From assembly GCF_024749285.1 (NCBI RefSeq), contig NZ_CP087196.1, positions 372,001 through 436,000 on the forward strand: a stretch of DNA of 64,000 nt, given 5' to 3'. The DNA comes from Pseudomonas sp. B21-015 (GTDB taxonomy: Bacteria > Pseudomonadota > Gammaproteobacteria > Pseudomonadales > Pseudomonadaceae). Below the pieces are notes generated by a model. It saw only the letters and a list, made by a program, of their open reading frames with translations. It was not told the DNA's origin and did not search any database. The translations under genes and the position numbers were made by a program. Positions 56,493 through 64,000 of this stretch are shown one piece after another. Within the stretch, counting starts at the first letter, position 1; every line of letters begins with the position of its first letter.

Positions 56493-56597
56493 TGATCGTT
56501 CCCACGCTCTGCGTGGGAACGCAGCCCGTGACGCTCCGCGTCACTGGACGCGGAGCGTCCCTTGAGGCATTCCCACGCGGGAGCGTGGGAACGATCA
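56493..56597. repeat. Long nested-palindrome repeat, copy 3
   Basis: Same ends as the copies at 8681-8790 and 9501-9637 (TGATCGTTCCCACGCTCTGC and inverse) with inner GTGACGCTCCGCGTCAC. Partial REP sequence (ATCGCGGGCAAGCCTCGCTCC) lies just to its left. Confidence 0.88.
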
Positions 56598-56625
56598 GCC
56601 CCGCACTTGGCGGGGCATTTTTTTT
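56598..56625 (+). terminator. Rho-independent terminator after the PchP-type gene
   Basis: GCCCCGC - ACTTG - GCGGGGC followed by ATTTTTTTT. It lies just right of repeat copy 3, so the repeat is within the transcribed 3' end. Confidence 0.9.
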
Positions 56626-56641
56626 GTTCGGCGGTTAAGTA

Positions 56642-58483
56642 TTACAGCCCGTCGAGCATCGCTTTGTTACGTACCGCACCCTTGTCGGCGCTGGTGGCCA
56701 ACAGGGCATAGGCTTTCAGTGCAGTGGTCACTTTACGTGGACGCTTTTCCACTGGCTTCCAGCCTTTCTTGTCTTGCTCGACCCGGCGCGCGGCCAGTTC
56801 TTCGTCGCTGACCAACAGGTTGATCGAGCGGTTCGGAATGTCGATCAGTACCTTGTCGCCATCCTGCACCAGACCAATCGCGCCGCCGGCAGCGGCTTCT
56901 GGCGAAGCGTGGCCGATGGACAGGCCCGAGGTCCCGCCGGAGAAACGGCCATCGGTGAGCAGGGCGCAGGCTTTGCCCAGGCCTTTGGATTTCAGGTAAG
57001 ACGTCGGGTACAGCATTTCCTGCATGCCCGGGCCGCCTTTCGGGCCTTCGTACCGAATGATCACGATATCGCCGGCCTTCACTTCGTCGGCGAGGATGCC
57101 GCGTACGGCGCTGTCCTGGCTTTCGAAGATCTTCGCGTTGCCTTCGAAGACGTGGATCGACTCGTCGACACCGGCGGTTTTCACCACGCAGCCGTCCAGC
57201 GCGATGTTGCCGTACAGAACGGCCAGGCCGCCTTCTTTCGAGTAAGCGTGTTCGACACTGCGGATGCAGCCGTTTTCACGGTCGTCGTCCAGGGTTTCCC
57301 AACGGGTCGACTGGCTGAACGCGGTTTGCGTCGGGATACCCGCAGGGCCGGCCTTGAAGAAGTGATGCACCGCTTCGTCGTTGGTCTGGGTGATGTCCCA
57401 CTTGGCGATACCTTCGGCCATGCTCTTGCTGTGCACGGTCGGCAGGTCGGTGTGCAGCAGGCCGCCACGGGCCAGGGAACCGAGGATGCTGAAGATCCCG
57501 CCGGCACGGTGCACGTCTTCCATGTGGTATTTCTGGATGTTCGGCGCGACCTTGCACAGTTGCGGTACATGGCGGGAGAGGCGGTCGATGTCGCGCAGGT
57601 CGAAATCGATCTCGGCTTCCTGGGCCGCGGCCAGCAAGTGCAGGATGGTGTTGGTGGAACCGCCCATGGCGATGTCCAGGGTCATGGCGTTTTCGAACGC
57701 CTTGAAGTTGGCGATGTTGCGCGGCAACACCGACTCATCGTTCTCGCCGTAGTAACGCTTGCACAACTCGACGATGGTGCGGCCGGCTTGCAGGAACAGC
57801 TGTTCGCGGTCGCTGTGGGTGGCCAGGGTCGAACCGTTGCCCGGCAATGCCAGACCCAGGGCTTCAACCAGGCAGTTCATCGAGTTGGCGGTGAACATGC
57901 CGGAGCAGGAGCCGCAAGTTGGGCAGGCACTACGCTCGTACTCGGCGACTTTCTCGTCGGATGCGCTGGAGTCGGCGGCGATTACCATGGCATCGACCAG
58001 GTCGAGACCGTGGCTGGCCAGTTTGGTCTTGCCGGCTTCCATCGGACCGCCGGAAACGAAGATCACCGGAATGTTCAGGCGCAAGGCGGCCATCAGCATG
58101 CCGGGGGTGATCTTGTCGCAGTTGGAGATGCAGACGATGGCGTCGGCGCAGTGGGCGTTGACCATGTATTCGACGGAGTCGGCAATGATCTCGCGGCTCG
58201 GCAGCGAATAGAGCATGCCGTCGTGGCCCATGGCGATGCCGTCATCCACGGCGATGGTGTTGAATTCTTTGGCTACGCCGCCGGCCCGTTCGATTTCGCG
58301 AGCGACCAGTTGGCCCAGGTCCTTGAGGTGCACATGGCCCGGTACGAACTGGGTAAAGGAGTTGGCAATGGCGATGATCGGCTTCTTGAAGTCGTCATCT
58401 TTCATCCCCGTGGCGCGCCACAGTGCGCGAGCACCGGCCATGTTGCGGCCGTGGGTGGATGTTTTCGAGCGGTAATCAGGCAT
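56642..58483 (-). CDS. ilvD: Dihydroxy-acid dehydratase
   Basis: Dehydrates dihydroxy acids in valine, leucine and isoleucine synthesis; needs an Fe-S cluster. 613 residues: cysteine ligands in [13 protein letters not shown] (about 119-131) and [19 protein letters not shown], catalytic Ser region [21 protein letters not shown] near 525. Start [12 protein letters not shown] at 58483 is the family start. Complements ilvA in the window. Confidence 0.97.
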   Translation of the reverse strand: MPDYRSKTSTHGRNMAGARALWRATGMKDDDFKKPIIAIANSFTQFVPGHVHLKDLGQLVAREIERAGGVAKEFNTIAVDDGIAMGHDGMLYSLPSREIIADSVEYMVNAHCADAIVCISNCDKITPGMLMAALRLNIPVIFVSGGPMEAGKTKLASHGLDLVDAMVIAADSSASDEKVAEYERSACPTCGSCSGMFTANSMNCLVEALGLALPGNGSTLATHSDREQLFLQAGRTIVELCKRYYGENDESVLPRNIANFKAFENAMTLDIAMGGSTNTILHLLAAAQEAEIDFDLRDIDRLSRHVPQLCKVAPNIQKYHMEDVHRAGGIFSILGSLARGGLLHTDLPTVHSKSMAEGIAKWDITQTNDEAVHHFFKAGPAGIPTQTAFSQSTRWETLDDDRENGCIRSVEHAYSKEGGLAVLYGNIALDGCVVKTAGVDESIHVFEGNAKIFESQDSAVRGILADEVKAGDIVIIRYEGPKGGPGMQEMLYPTSYLKSKGLGKACALLTDGRFSGGTSGLSIGHASPEAAAGGAIGLVQDGDKVLIDIPNRSINLLVSDEELAARRVEQDKKGWKPVEKRPRKVTTALKAYALLATSADKGAVRNKAMLDGL

Positions 58484-58740
58484 GGAGCACTCCGGGCGGC
58501 TAATCAGGTATCAAAAGGGAAGTGAGCTTCTATTGACGTCTGGAACACTCAGAAATGGCCGTGTGTCCGGAAGTTGCCGATGACTTTGCGGGATCGCCGC
58601 GCGCTTCAGCTTGAGCTCATAAACCCGCCGGGGGATGACTGGCGATGAATCTCGCGATTCTACACCGCTGGCGTCAGGAGGGAATGCCGGAAAGCGTTGA
58701 TCCAGCGCTGACGGGGCGTGTGGGGTGACGATCGGCGAGG
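58484..58740. other. Gap between ilvD and the MFS gene
   Basis: 257 bases holding the ilvD promoter and the 3' end of the minus-strand peptide operon. No obvious terminator follows the MFS stop, so its transcript could run on toward ilvD. Confidence 0.5.
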
Positions 58741-59961
58741 TTATTCGACGCTTGGGCTGGCTTGCGGGCTTTTGGCTCGGCGATTGATACGACTGTTGAG
58801 CGCCAGCGCCACGCTGCTCAAGATGATGAAGCTGTATCCAAGGGTGGATTGCAGGTTGGCCGGGCTCAAGCTGATGAGCGCACTGATCAACCCGCCGCAG
58901 ATGAAAATCACTGTGCTGCCGGCCGATGCCGAGGTTCCCGCATTTTCGGGGAACAGGCTCATGGCTTTGGAGGTGGCGGCCGGTCTGGCGATGGTGGTGC
59001 CGGCGGTACAGATGAGCATCGGTACCAGGACGGTGATCGGGGACAGCGCAAAGTGGCTTGAGAGGTAAAGCATGATCAGGCCGGACAACAGGATCAGGCT
59101 CAGCCCGCTGATGATTTGATGACCGGGACTGATGCGTTTACCCAGCAGCGTCGCAACCATGCCGCCGACGATGTAGGCGCCGCCGTATACCAGCAGGATC
59201 AGCGAGAAGTCATAGGCCGATAGCTGGAGTTGATCCATGAAAATCAGCGGTGAAATGACGATGAAGGAAAAATGGCAGGCGAATGCAAAGGCTGAAATCA
59301 GCCAGTAGGACAGGAAGTCGAAATCGCACAAGACCCAGCGGTAGGGCTGGAAGATATTCGGTCGCGCTCCGGTTGCCGCGGGCCGAGTGTTCTCGAGAAG
59401 AAAACAGGCTTTGAGCAGCACTATTCCAGCCAGCACGGTAAACCCCCAGAAGCTGCCTTTCCAGCCCAGAGTGGCTTGCAGGAACGTGCCGGCCAACGGT
59501 GAGACCGAGATGAAAACGCCGGTGGCGGTGACCATCAGGATCCGCAACCGGTCACGTTCCTCACCCTCGAACAGATCCTGAACCAGTGCCTGTGACAACA
59601 CGAAACACCCGCAGCCGAGCGCCTGAATGACACGGAACAGCAGGAAGTAGACATAGTCCTTGGCCAGTGTGCAGCCCACCGCACCCAGCATCGAAACGGT
59701 TATTCCGGCGAGCAACAGTCCTTTGCGCCCGATCACATCCGACAGCGGCCCAATCAGCAGTTGGGAGGCCGCTATACCGACGGCAAACAGACTGATCGAG
59801 AGCGCAATATCAGCGGGTGTGCTGCGAAAGTGTTCGGCGAGCGCAGGGAACGAGGGCAGCAGGACATCCAGCGGGAACACGCCAAGCAGCACCATTGCCA
59901 ACAACAGGCTGACCGCCCCTCGACGCTGTTTGACGGTCGCCGCAGAGTGCCCTTTATCCAT
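58741..59961 (-). CDS. Bcr/CflA-type MFS exporter of the peptide operon
   Basis: 406 residues with about twelve membrane helices. Motif A is ISPLAD-like at LIGPLSDVIGRKGLLLAG (about 75-92), and motif C-like QALGCGCFVLSQALVQD is typical of drug:H+ antiporters of the DHA1 Bcr/CflA group. Its ATG overlaps the end of the AurF-like gene by 8 bases, so it is made with the enzymes and most likely exports their product or gives self-protection. Substrate unknown. Confidence 0.88.
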   Translation of the reverse strand: MDKGHSAATVKQRRGAVSLLLAMVLLGVFPLDVLLPSFPALAEHFRSTPADIALSISLFAVGIAASQLLIGPLSDVIGRKGLLLAGITVSMLGAVGCTLAKDYVYFLLFRVIQALGCGCFVLSQALVQDLFEGEERDRLRILMVTATGVFISVSPLAGTFLQATLGWKGSFWGFTVLAGIVLLKACFLLENTRPAATGARPNIFQPYRWVLCDFDFLSYWLISAFAFACHFSFIVISPLIFMDQLQLSAYDFSLILLVYGGAYIVGGMVATLLGKRISPGHQIISGLSLILLSGLIMLYLSSHFALSPITVLVPMLICTAGTTIARPAATSKAMSLFPENAGTSASAGSTVIFICGGLISALISLSPANLQSTLGYSFIILSSVALALNSRINRRAKSPQASPSVE

Positions 59962-60931
59962 CGATAAGTCCTGCCTTCATAAACAGTTGCTGGTTGTAAG
60001 ACAGGTCGAAGAAGCCGGCCTTTTTCAACGCCTGAAGCGTCGCGTCAGCACCGGATCGCGTCCTTTGAAGGGTGGCTTGGGGGGTGGTCAGTCCGCCGAG
60101 AATTTCCGTGAGGGTGGTCTCGCCGATACCCGCGCTGTGCAGGCTTTCCCGCAGCCATCGTTCATCGGCCTCGAAGAAAATCCGGATGATGTCCAGCAGC
60201 AGTCTGGCGGCGAACATGCGTTGACGGTTGTTCAGCGTCAGCCACAGGTAATGGAACACTTCAGAGAAATAGCGACTGTGGCGCGCCTCGTCCGCCAGAT
60301 GGTCCCTGAGCATTGCCCGGACGCTGGAAACCAGATCGTCGCGGCAGACGTCGAGCAGTTCCTTGGCAATGATCGTCTCCGACACGAACCCGACGAGAAA
60401 CCAGGCCAGCGCCCTGTGTGTTTCAGGCGCGTGGTCGAGCAGGGTGTTCAATCGGGTTATGCGGTGGGGCATGACCGGGCGCAGGCTGATCCCGTAGAAC
60501 CTGGCAATTTGTTCGGCCAGGCTATTGGAAAACAGGGCGTGATAACCCTCGTCGGTATAAAGCTGAAGCGCGGCGGTCTTCATCCGTGAGGGGATGTGGA
60601 CCTTCAGTTCCCCGTGGATGATGGTTTCCACGGATCGGTTGACGATGCGGTGTTCGAGCAAGGTGGTGTAGTCGAGGAAGTACACCAGATGATTGGCCGA
60701 CAGCCGATGGGTGACAGTTTGACCCAATGCTTCGATAGCCGGGTGATTCAGGTAAGCCAGAAACCCCGGGGGAAACCAGTGGCGTGTTTCCAGTTGCTGC
60801 TCCAGGTCTGGCGGTAATAGATAGTCGTGCTCGCTGGTGCGCACCGAGGCGCGGTTATTCCAGTCGCCGAGGGTGAAACGAAGCGCCCGGGAAACGGGGG
60901 GATCTATTGGGGCAACGATGGGGGCGGTCAT
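59954..60931 (-). CDS. AurF-type diiron oxygenase
   Basis: 325-residue protein of the p-aminobenzoate N-oxygenase AurF family. All seven expected iron ligands can be placed: Glu93 (LLEHRIV), Glu128 and His131 (DEGYH), Glu185 (SETIIAKE), and His211, Glu215, His218 (H-x3-E-x2-H in RDHLADEARH). The 35-residue gap between the first two glutamates equals that of AurF as I recall it. Such enzymes oxidise amines to nitro groups or hydroxylate carbon. The ATG lies inside the TGA overlap with the SagB-type gene; an earlier start at 61003 is rejected. Substrate unknown, likely the peptide product. Confidence 0.85.
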   Translation of the reverse strand: MTAPIVAPIDPPVSRALRFTLGDWNNRASVRTSEHDYLLPPDLEQQLETRHWFPPGFLAYLNHPAIEALGQTVTHRLSANHLVYFLDYTTLLEHRIVNRSVETIIHGELKVHIPSRMKTAALQLYTDEGYHALFSNSLAEQIARFYGISLRPVMPHRITRLNTLLDHAPETHRALAWFLVGFVSETIIAKELLDVCRDDLVSSVRAMLRDHLADEARHSRYFSEVFHYLWLTLNNRQRMFAARLLLDIIRIFFEADERWLRESLHSAGIGETTLTEILGGLTTPQATLQRTRSGADATLQALKKAGFFDLSYNQQLFMKAGLIDG

Positions 60932-62007
60932 TGTTGCGGCTCCCGACTGCTCAGCAGATCTTTCAATTCCTTGCACATCACTTGCCCGTCGCTCTGCCCG
61001 CAACCGACAAAAAACAGCGGTTGCTCCGCACTGTCTTCAAGCCCAAGCAAGGCCTCGACCTGATCATCGGCCAGCGCCCCCGTCAGCCAGGTGTTCAACC
61101 CCAGCGCAGTGGCCACCAACTGGAACGTCTGAGAAATATGCCCGGCTTCCACGAAGGCCATTCGGTAGGCTCGCGAGTGTTCATATTTCCACCACAACTT
61201 GTCGAAGCGAGCGGTGATGAACAGGCCCATTGGCAGGTTGTTGATGAAGTGCTGCCCACACAGCAGCTGCCCCAGCGGCGATACAGGTGCCGGGTTAACG
61301 AAGCTCAGTGCATGCTCGGTGGGATGATAGGCGTAGAGCCCGGGTTTCAGGCCGTTGACGTTATGTACATGAAGAAAGCCTTCGCAGGCATTCAGTCCGC
61401 CACCGGATGGGCTGCTGCGCCGGGCATCGAGGCCTTCGACAAGGGTTTCGTCGACATCGTTTTCGCGCTCATGCAAGTAGCCCAGGGACAGGTAAAGCAG
61501 CGTGCCGATAGCATCCAGTGAAACAGCAGCATCGGTGAAGGTGCGGCAGGTTTTTCGGCCGATCAGGACGTTGGCAAGAGACCCTTCCGGCAGGCAGGAA
61601 GGTTTTGGCAGGGCAATCAGCTCCCGCGCCTGGCGTTCTGTGGGGCGGTTGCCCGGTGCAGGAGCGGCCAGCACGTCGGTGCAATGGTCCAGGTAGTGTC
61701 TCGACCATTCGTGAATATCCTGAGGGACATGTTCGCAGGGAATGTTTTTGGTGCCGATATGGAAGATCTTCGATAGTTCATCCCAGCCCCATTCAATAGT
61801 GCCTTGTATTGATGTTGTCAGTATTCCTGCGTTTAGGAGTTGAGTGTCAACTATATTGCTGTCGTTATACAGTTTTGGGTTGTTGATAAGTTGCGTAAGT
61901 CTGTTTGAGTATTCAGGGCTTAGTTCAAATTGTTTGTGGTTTTTGTAATCCCAGACTATTTGGCCGGGCGTGCGAGGAAGTATGAATAAATATGGGTTTA
62001 TCTGCAT
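60928..62007 (-). CDS. SagB/ThcOx-type FMN dehydrogenase
   Basis: 359 residues: an N-terminal region of about 130 residues (MQINPYLFILPRTPGQIVWD) and a C-terminal nitroreductase-fold domain from about 145 with VLIGRKTCRTFTDAAVSLDA (FMN phosphate-binding arginines), SSPSGGGLNACEGFLHVHNV and the tail ALGLNTWLTGALADDQVEALLGL. SagB proteins oxidise azolines in RiPPs with FMN; no YcaO cyclodehydratase is present here, so another dehydrogenation is likely. The 5' third is much more AT-rich than the rest. No strong ribosome site is seen before the ATG. Confidence 0.85.
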   Translation of the reverse strand: MQINPYLFILPRTPGQIVWDYKNHKQFELSPEYSNRLTQLINNPKLYNDSNIVDTQLLNAGILTTSIQGTIEWGWDELSKIFHIGTKNIPCEHVPQDIHEWSRHYLDHCTDVLAAPAPGNRPTERQARELIALPKPSCLPEGSLANVLIGRKTCRTFTDAAVSLDAIGTLLYLSLGYLHERENDVDETLVEGLDARRSSPSGGGLNACEGFLHVHNVNGLKPGLYAYHPTEHALSFVNPAPVSPLGQLLCGQHFINNLPMGLFITARFDKLWWKYEHSRAYRMAFVEAGHISQTFQLVATALGLNTWLTGALADDQVEALLGLEDSAEQPLFFVGCGQSDGQVMCKELKDLLSSREPQQ

Positions 62008-62041
62008 GATGGGCGGTTCGCTCTGGGCTGTGCCAAAGAAA

Positions 62042-62069
62042 ACGCTGGGTAGCCGGCACTCCCCAGCGT
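62042..62069 (-). terminator. Hairpin/attenuator between the peptide gene and the SagB-type gene
   Basis: On the minus strand ACGCTGGG ... CCCAGCGT (8-base stem, 12-base loop) followed by TTTTCTTT. It lies 9 bases after the peptide stop, where a partial terminator would make more peptide mRNA than enzyme mRNA. Confidence 0.75.
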
Positions 62070-62078
62070 CTCATTTAC

Positions 62079-62150
62079 TTAGCGGGCTTTTGGCGCAACC
62101 AGAAAAGCCAGATTAGCGATCTTGTTAGCTTCCAGAGTAATTGCTTTCAT
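62079..62150 (-). CDS. 23-residue peptide, candidate precursor of the SagB/AurF pathway
   Basis: Short open frame starting MKAITLEANK and ending LVAPKAR-stop, with AAGGAGTCAAAAC just before the ATG, a textbook ribosome site. It is the first gene after a good promoter and is followed by an attenuator-like hairpin and three overlapping genes for two redox enzymes and an exporter. Residues that could be modified are Thr5, Asn9, Asn13, Lys2/10/21 and Arg23; there is no Cys, Ser, Tyr or Trp. It is too short and too well placed to be noise, but expression and modification are unproven. Confidence 0.72.
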   Translation of the reverse strand: MKAITLEANKIANLAFLVAPKAR

Positions 62151-62178
62151 GTTTTGACTCCTTGTCATTGATAGTGAG

Positions 62179-62196
62179 TGTCACTTTGCGGTGACA
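62179..62196. promoter_or_regulatory. Operator-like palindrome in the peptide leader
   Basis: TGTCAC - TTTGCG - GTGACA, a perfect inverted repeat just downstream of the predicted -10 box, around the transcription start. It could bind a repressor or form a leader hairpin. Confidence 0.6.
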
Positions 62197-62201
62197 ACTC
62201 A

Positions 62202-62229
62202 ATCATAGGCTGTAATGAACGCTTATCAA
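62202..62229 (-). promoter_or_regulatory. Sigma-70-type promoter of the peptide operon
   Basis: On the minus strand TTGATA (62229-62224), a 16-base spacer, TATGAT (62207-62202). The start would fall near 62195, giving a leader of about 45 bases before the peptide ATG. Confidence 0.7.
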
Positions 62230-62404
62230 GGGGGTATTAAGTAGGAATGTTCCAGTAATTTTGTCGGAGCGATCTTACGGTTGGAACAGGTTTGTAAGTT
62301 ATGTTCTTTCAAATAAAAGATGCAGGGAAACGTCCTGCAAGTCTGTAGGGCTGCAGAGTAAGAAGTTGGGGTTGAAGAGTCGGTGCTGCGGCGTTGGAAC
62401 GGCT
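62230..62404. other. AT-rich spacer upstream of the peptide operon
   Basis: 175 bases of low GC between the peptide promoter and the rlmI 3' end. I see no gene. Small inverted repeats (CAGGGAAACGTCCTG around 62320) could be regulatory. Confidence 0.45.
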
Positions 62405-62430
62405 GACGGAGAGCCTGTGGGCTCCCCGTC
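62405..62430 (-). terminator. Hairpin after rlmI
   Basis: GACGGAGAGCC - TGTG - GGCTCCCCGTC, 11 base pairs with one mismatch, 12 bases past the rlmI stop. No clear T-tract. Confidence 0.6.
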
Positions 62431-62442
62431 AAACCAGCGTAC

Positions 62443-63639
62443 TCAGCTGTTTGGCAGCAGACGGCAGGTGATGCTCTTGATGTAACGAGTCTCGGCAATC
62501 GCCGGGTGTACCGGGTGATCCGGGCCTTGACCGCCACGCTCCAGCATCTGGATGTTGCGGTCCAGGTGACGGGCGCTGGTCAGCAGGATGTTCTGCAGAT
62601 CGTCTTCCGGCAGGTGCATCGAGCACGAGGCGCTGACCAGAATGCCGTCCTTGCTGAGCAGGCGCATGGCTTGCTCGTTCAGACGACGGTAGGCGCCTTC
62701 ACCGTTTTTCATGTCTTTCTTGCGTTTGATGAAAGCAGGAGGGTCGGCCACGATGACGTCGAAACGTTCTTCGCTGGCTTTCAGCTCTTTCAGGGCTTCG
62801 AACACGTCGCCTTCGATGCAGGTCATTTTTTCAGCGAAACCGTTCAGTGCGGCGTTGCGCTCCACGCCGTCGAGGGCGAAGGCCGAAGCATCGACGCAGA
62901 ACACTTCACTGGCGCCGAAGGCGGCCGCTTGCACGCCCCAGCCGCCGATGTAGCTGTACAAGTCCAGCACGCGCTTGCCTTTGGCATAAGGTGCCAGACG
63001 CGCGCGGTTCATGCGGTGGTCGTAGAACCAGCCGGTTTTCTGTCCCTGGATGACAGGCGCTTCGAACTTCACGCCGTTCTCTTCCAGCGCCACCCATTCC
63101 GGCACCAGGCCGAACACGGTTTCGACATAGCGATTGAGGCCTTCGGCGTCACGGGCAGCGGAGTCGTTCTTGAACAGAATGCCGCTTGGCTTGAGCACTT
63201 GGGTCAGTGCCGCGATCACGTCATCTTTGTGCGCTTCCATGGTCGCCGAGGCGATTTGGACCACCAGAATGTCGCCGAAACGGTCGACCACCAGGCCTGG
63301 CAGCAAGTCGGAGTCGCCATAGACCAAACGATAGAACGGCTTGTCGAACAGGCGATCGCGCAGGGACAGGGCAACGTTCAGGCGATGCACCAGCAGCGAC
63401 TTGTCCAGCGGCAACTTGATGTCGCGCGACAGCAGGCGCGCGCAGATCAGGTTGTTCGGGCTCATGGCAACGATGCCCAGCGGCTTGCCGCCGGCGGCTT
63501 CGAGAATCGCCTGATCGCCCGCCTTGAAACCGTGCAAAGGAGTAGCGGCTACATCGATTTCGTTGCTGTAAACCCACAAGTGGCCGTTTCGCAGGCGTCG
63601 GTCGGCGTTGGCTTTGAGGCGCAGGCTAGGCAGGGACAT
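62443..63639 (-). CDS. rlmI: 23S rRNA m5C1962 methyltransferase RlmI
   Basis: 398 residues: N-terminal PUA domain (LKANADRRLRNGHLWVYSNE, about 8-80), an RlmI-like middle domain and a Rossmann methyltransferase with SAM motif VLDLYSYIGGWGVQAAAFG (about 222-240), VADPPAFIKRKKD and catalytic cysteine in SASCSMHL. The start at 63639 has CCGGAG upstream; the longer frame to 63708 is rejected. P. aeruginosa homologues keep this length. Confidence 0.9.
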   Translation of the reverse strand: MSLPSLRLKANADRRLRNGHLWVYSNEIDVAATPLHGFKAGDQAILEAAGGKPLGIVAMSPNNLICARLLSRDIKLPLDKSLLVHRLNVALSLRDRLFDKPFYRLVYGDSDLLPGLVVDRFGDILVVQIASATMEAHKDDVIAALTQVLKPSGILFKNDSAARDAEGLNRYVETVFGLVPEWVALEENGVKFEAPVIQGQKTGWFYDHRMNRARLAPYAKGKRVLDLYSYIGGWGVQAAAFGASEVFCVDASAFALDGVERNAALNGFAEKMTCIEGDVFEALKELKASEERFDVIVADPPAFIKRKKDMKNGEGAYRRLNEQAMRLLSKDGILVSASCSMHLPEDDLQNILLTSARHLDRNIQMLERGGQGPDHPVHPAIAETRYIKSITCRLLPNS

Positions 63640-63730
63640 GACGTCGCTCCGGAAAAAAGAGCGGGAGTATAGCGTGTTGCGCAAGGGCTCGGCTTGGCGG
63701 ATGGACATGCGGTGAGGGGGCCTGCAACTT

Positions 63731-63818
63731 GTGGGAGCGAGCCTGCTCGCGATGACGGCGGTACATTCAGCATCAATGTTGGCTAATCCGACGCTATCGC
63801 GAGCAGGCTCGCTCCCAC
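63731..63818. repeat. REPIN, GTGGGAGCGAGCCTGCTCGC type
   Basis: Paired inverted palindromes in the divergent gap between rlmI and the last gene. Confidence 0.88.
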
Positions 63819-63930
63819 AGGGAGTGCATTTGTTCTGGGCAATAAATGAAATTTCGGCGACATAACTGCGGATGTGTCGGACCCATCTTTTTAAGGGTTA
63901 GAATCCCCGCCTGACCCGGAGTGCGTACTG

Positions 63931-64000
63931 ATGTCCCAAGAACTGACGACCGAACAGATTCAACAGTCCCTGCAAGGCATCAGCGTGCCGGCCCAGCCGC
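63931..64000 (+). CDS. Start of a gene cut by the window edge (possibly HDOD-domain)
   Basis: Only 23 codons are visible, MSQELTTEQIQQSLQGISVP and a few more. The ATG has a CCGGAG-like site about 11 bases upstream. The sequence reminds me of Pseudomonas HDOD-domain signalling proteins, but so short a piece cannot prove it. Confidence 0.5.
   Translation, partial: MSQELTTEQIQQSLQGISVPAQP

Noticed and set aside
58741..62150. The peptide operon as a PQQ or azole-RiPP (TOMM) cluster
   Set aside because: No pqqBCDE genes and no Glu/Tyr pair in the peptide for PQQ; no YcaO cyclodehydratase and no Cys/Ser for azoles.
62226..62537. 103-codon minus-strand frame overlapping the rlmI 3' end
   Set aside because: Overlaps rlmI in another frame, crosses its terminator hairpin, and has no ribosome site or family.

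Overview
The window is a stretch of chromosome from a fluorescent Pseudomonas (P. fluorescens group). The evidence is the GC-rich coding bias, the gene order argA / oprE-lsfA-ssuEADCBF / spuI-spuABCDEFGH / hacB / serA / rpiA-ilvA / rppH-ptsP / lgt-thyA / folA / ilvD, which I recall from P. putida and P. aeruginosa, and the many paired REP palindromes (REPINs) typical of this group. No rRNA, tRNA or CRISPR array was seen.

Layout. 0-8.7 kb: the end of argA, a degraded gap with a transporter remnant, an OprD-family porin, and the sulfonate-sulfur genes lsfA and ssuEADCBF. 8.8-23.2 kb: a TetR regulator bracketed by two long palindromic repeats, then polyamine uptake and catabolism (spuI divergent from spuABCDEFGH), followed by a convergent AHL-acylase-type gene. 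23.3-28.9 kb: small envelope and hydrolase genes and the first copy of an IS110-family element. 29-38.6 kb: a housekeeping block (serA divergent from a D-2-hydroxyglutarate dehydrogenase, a FAH-family gene, two SdiA-regulated-domain paralogues, rpiA divergent from ilvA). 38.6-39.8 kb: the second IS copy, which appears identical to the first. 39.9-47.2 kb: a HAD phosphatase, rppH, ptsP, an NRDE protein, a TSUP permease, lgt and thyA. 47.3-50.2 kb: cadR/cadA metal resistance. 50.3-58.5 kb: a GTPase/membrane-protein pair, folA, a cystine/dicarboxylate-type symporter, a phosphorylcholine-phosphatase-type enzyme and ilvD. 58.7-62.2 kb: a compact minus-strand operon made of a 23-codon peptide gene, a SagB/ThcOx-type dehydrogenase, an AurF-type diiron oxygenase and an MFS exporter. 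62.4-64 kb: rlmI and the first codons of one more gene.

How the genes work together. The ssu genes import alkanesulfonates and release sulfite using FMNH2. The spu genes import putrescine/spermidine and degrade them by gamma-glutamylation. SerA makes 2-hydroxyglutarate as a by-product, and the divergent dehydrogenase can recycle it.

Two things stand out. (1) The 58.7-62.2 kb operon looks like an uncharacterised pathway that turns a tiny ribosomal peptide into a small molecule. It has its own promoter, an operator-like palindrome at the start of the transcript, a hairpin after the peptide gene, and overlapping downstream genes. (2) The left ends of both IS110 copies carry a readable candidate bridge RNA. 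Its two target guides match the REP halves into which both copies are inserted, on either side of a CT core.
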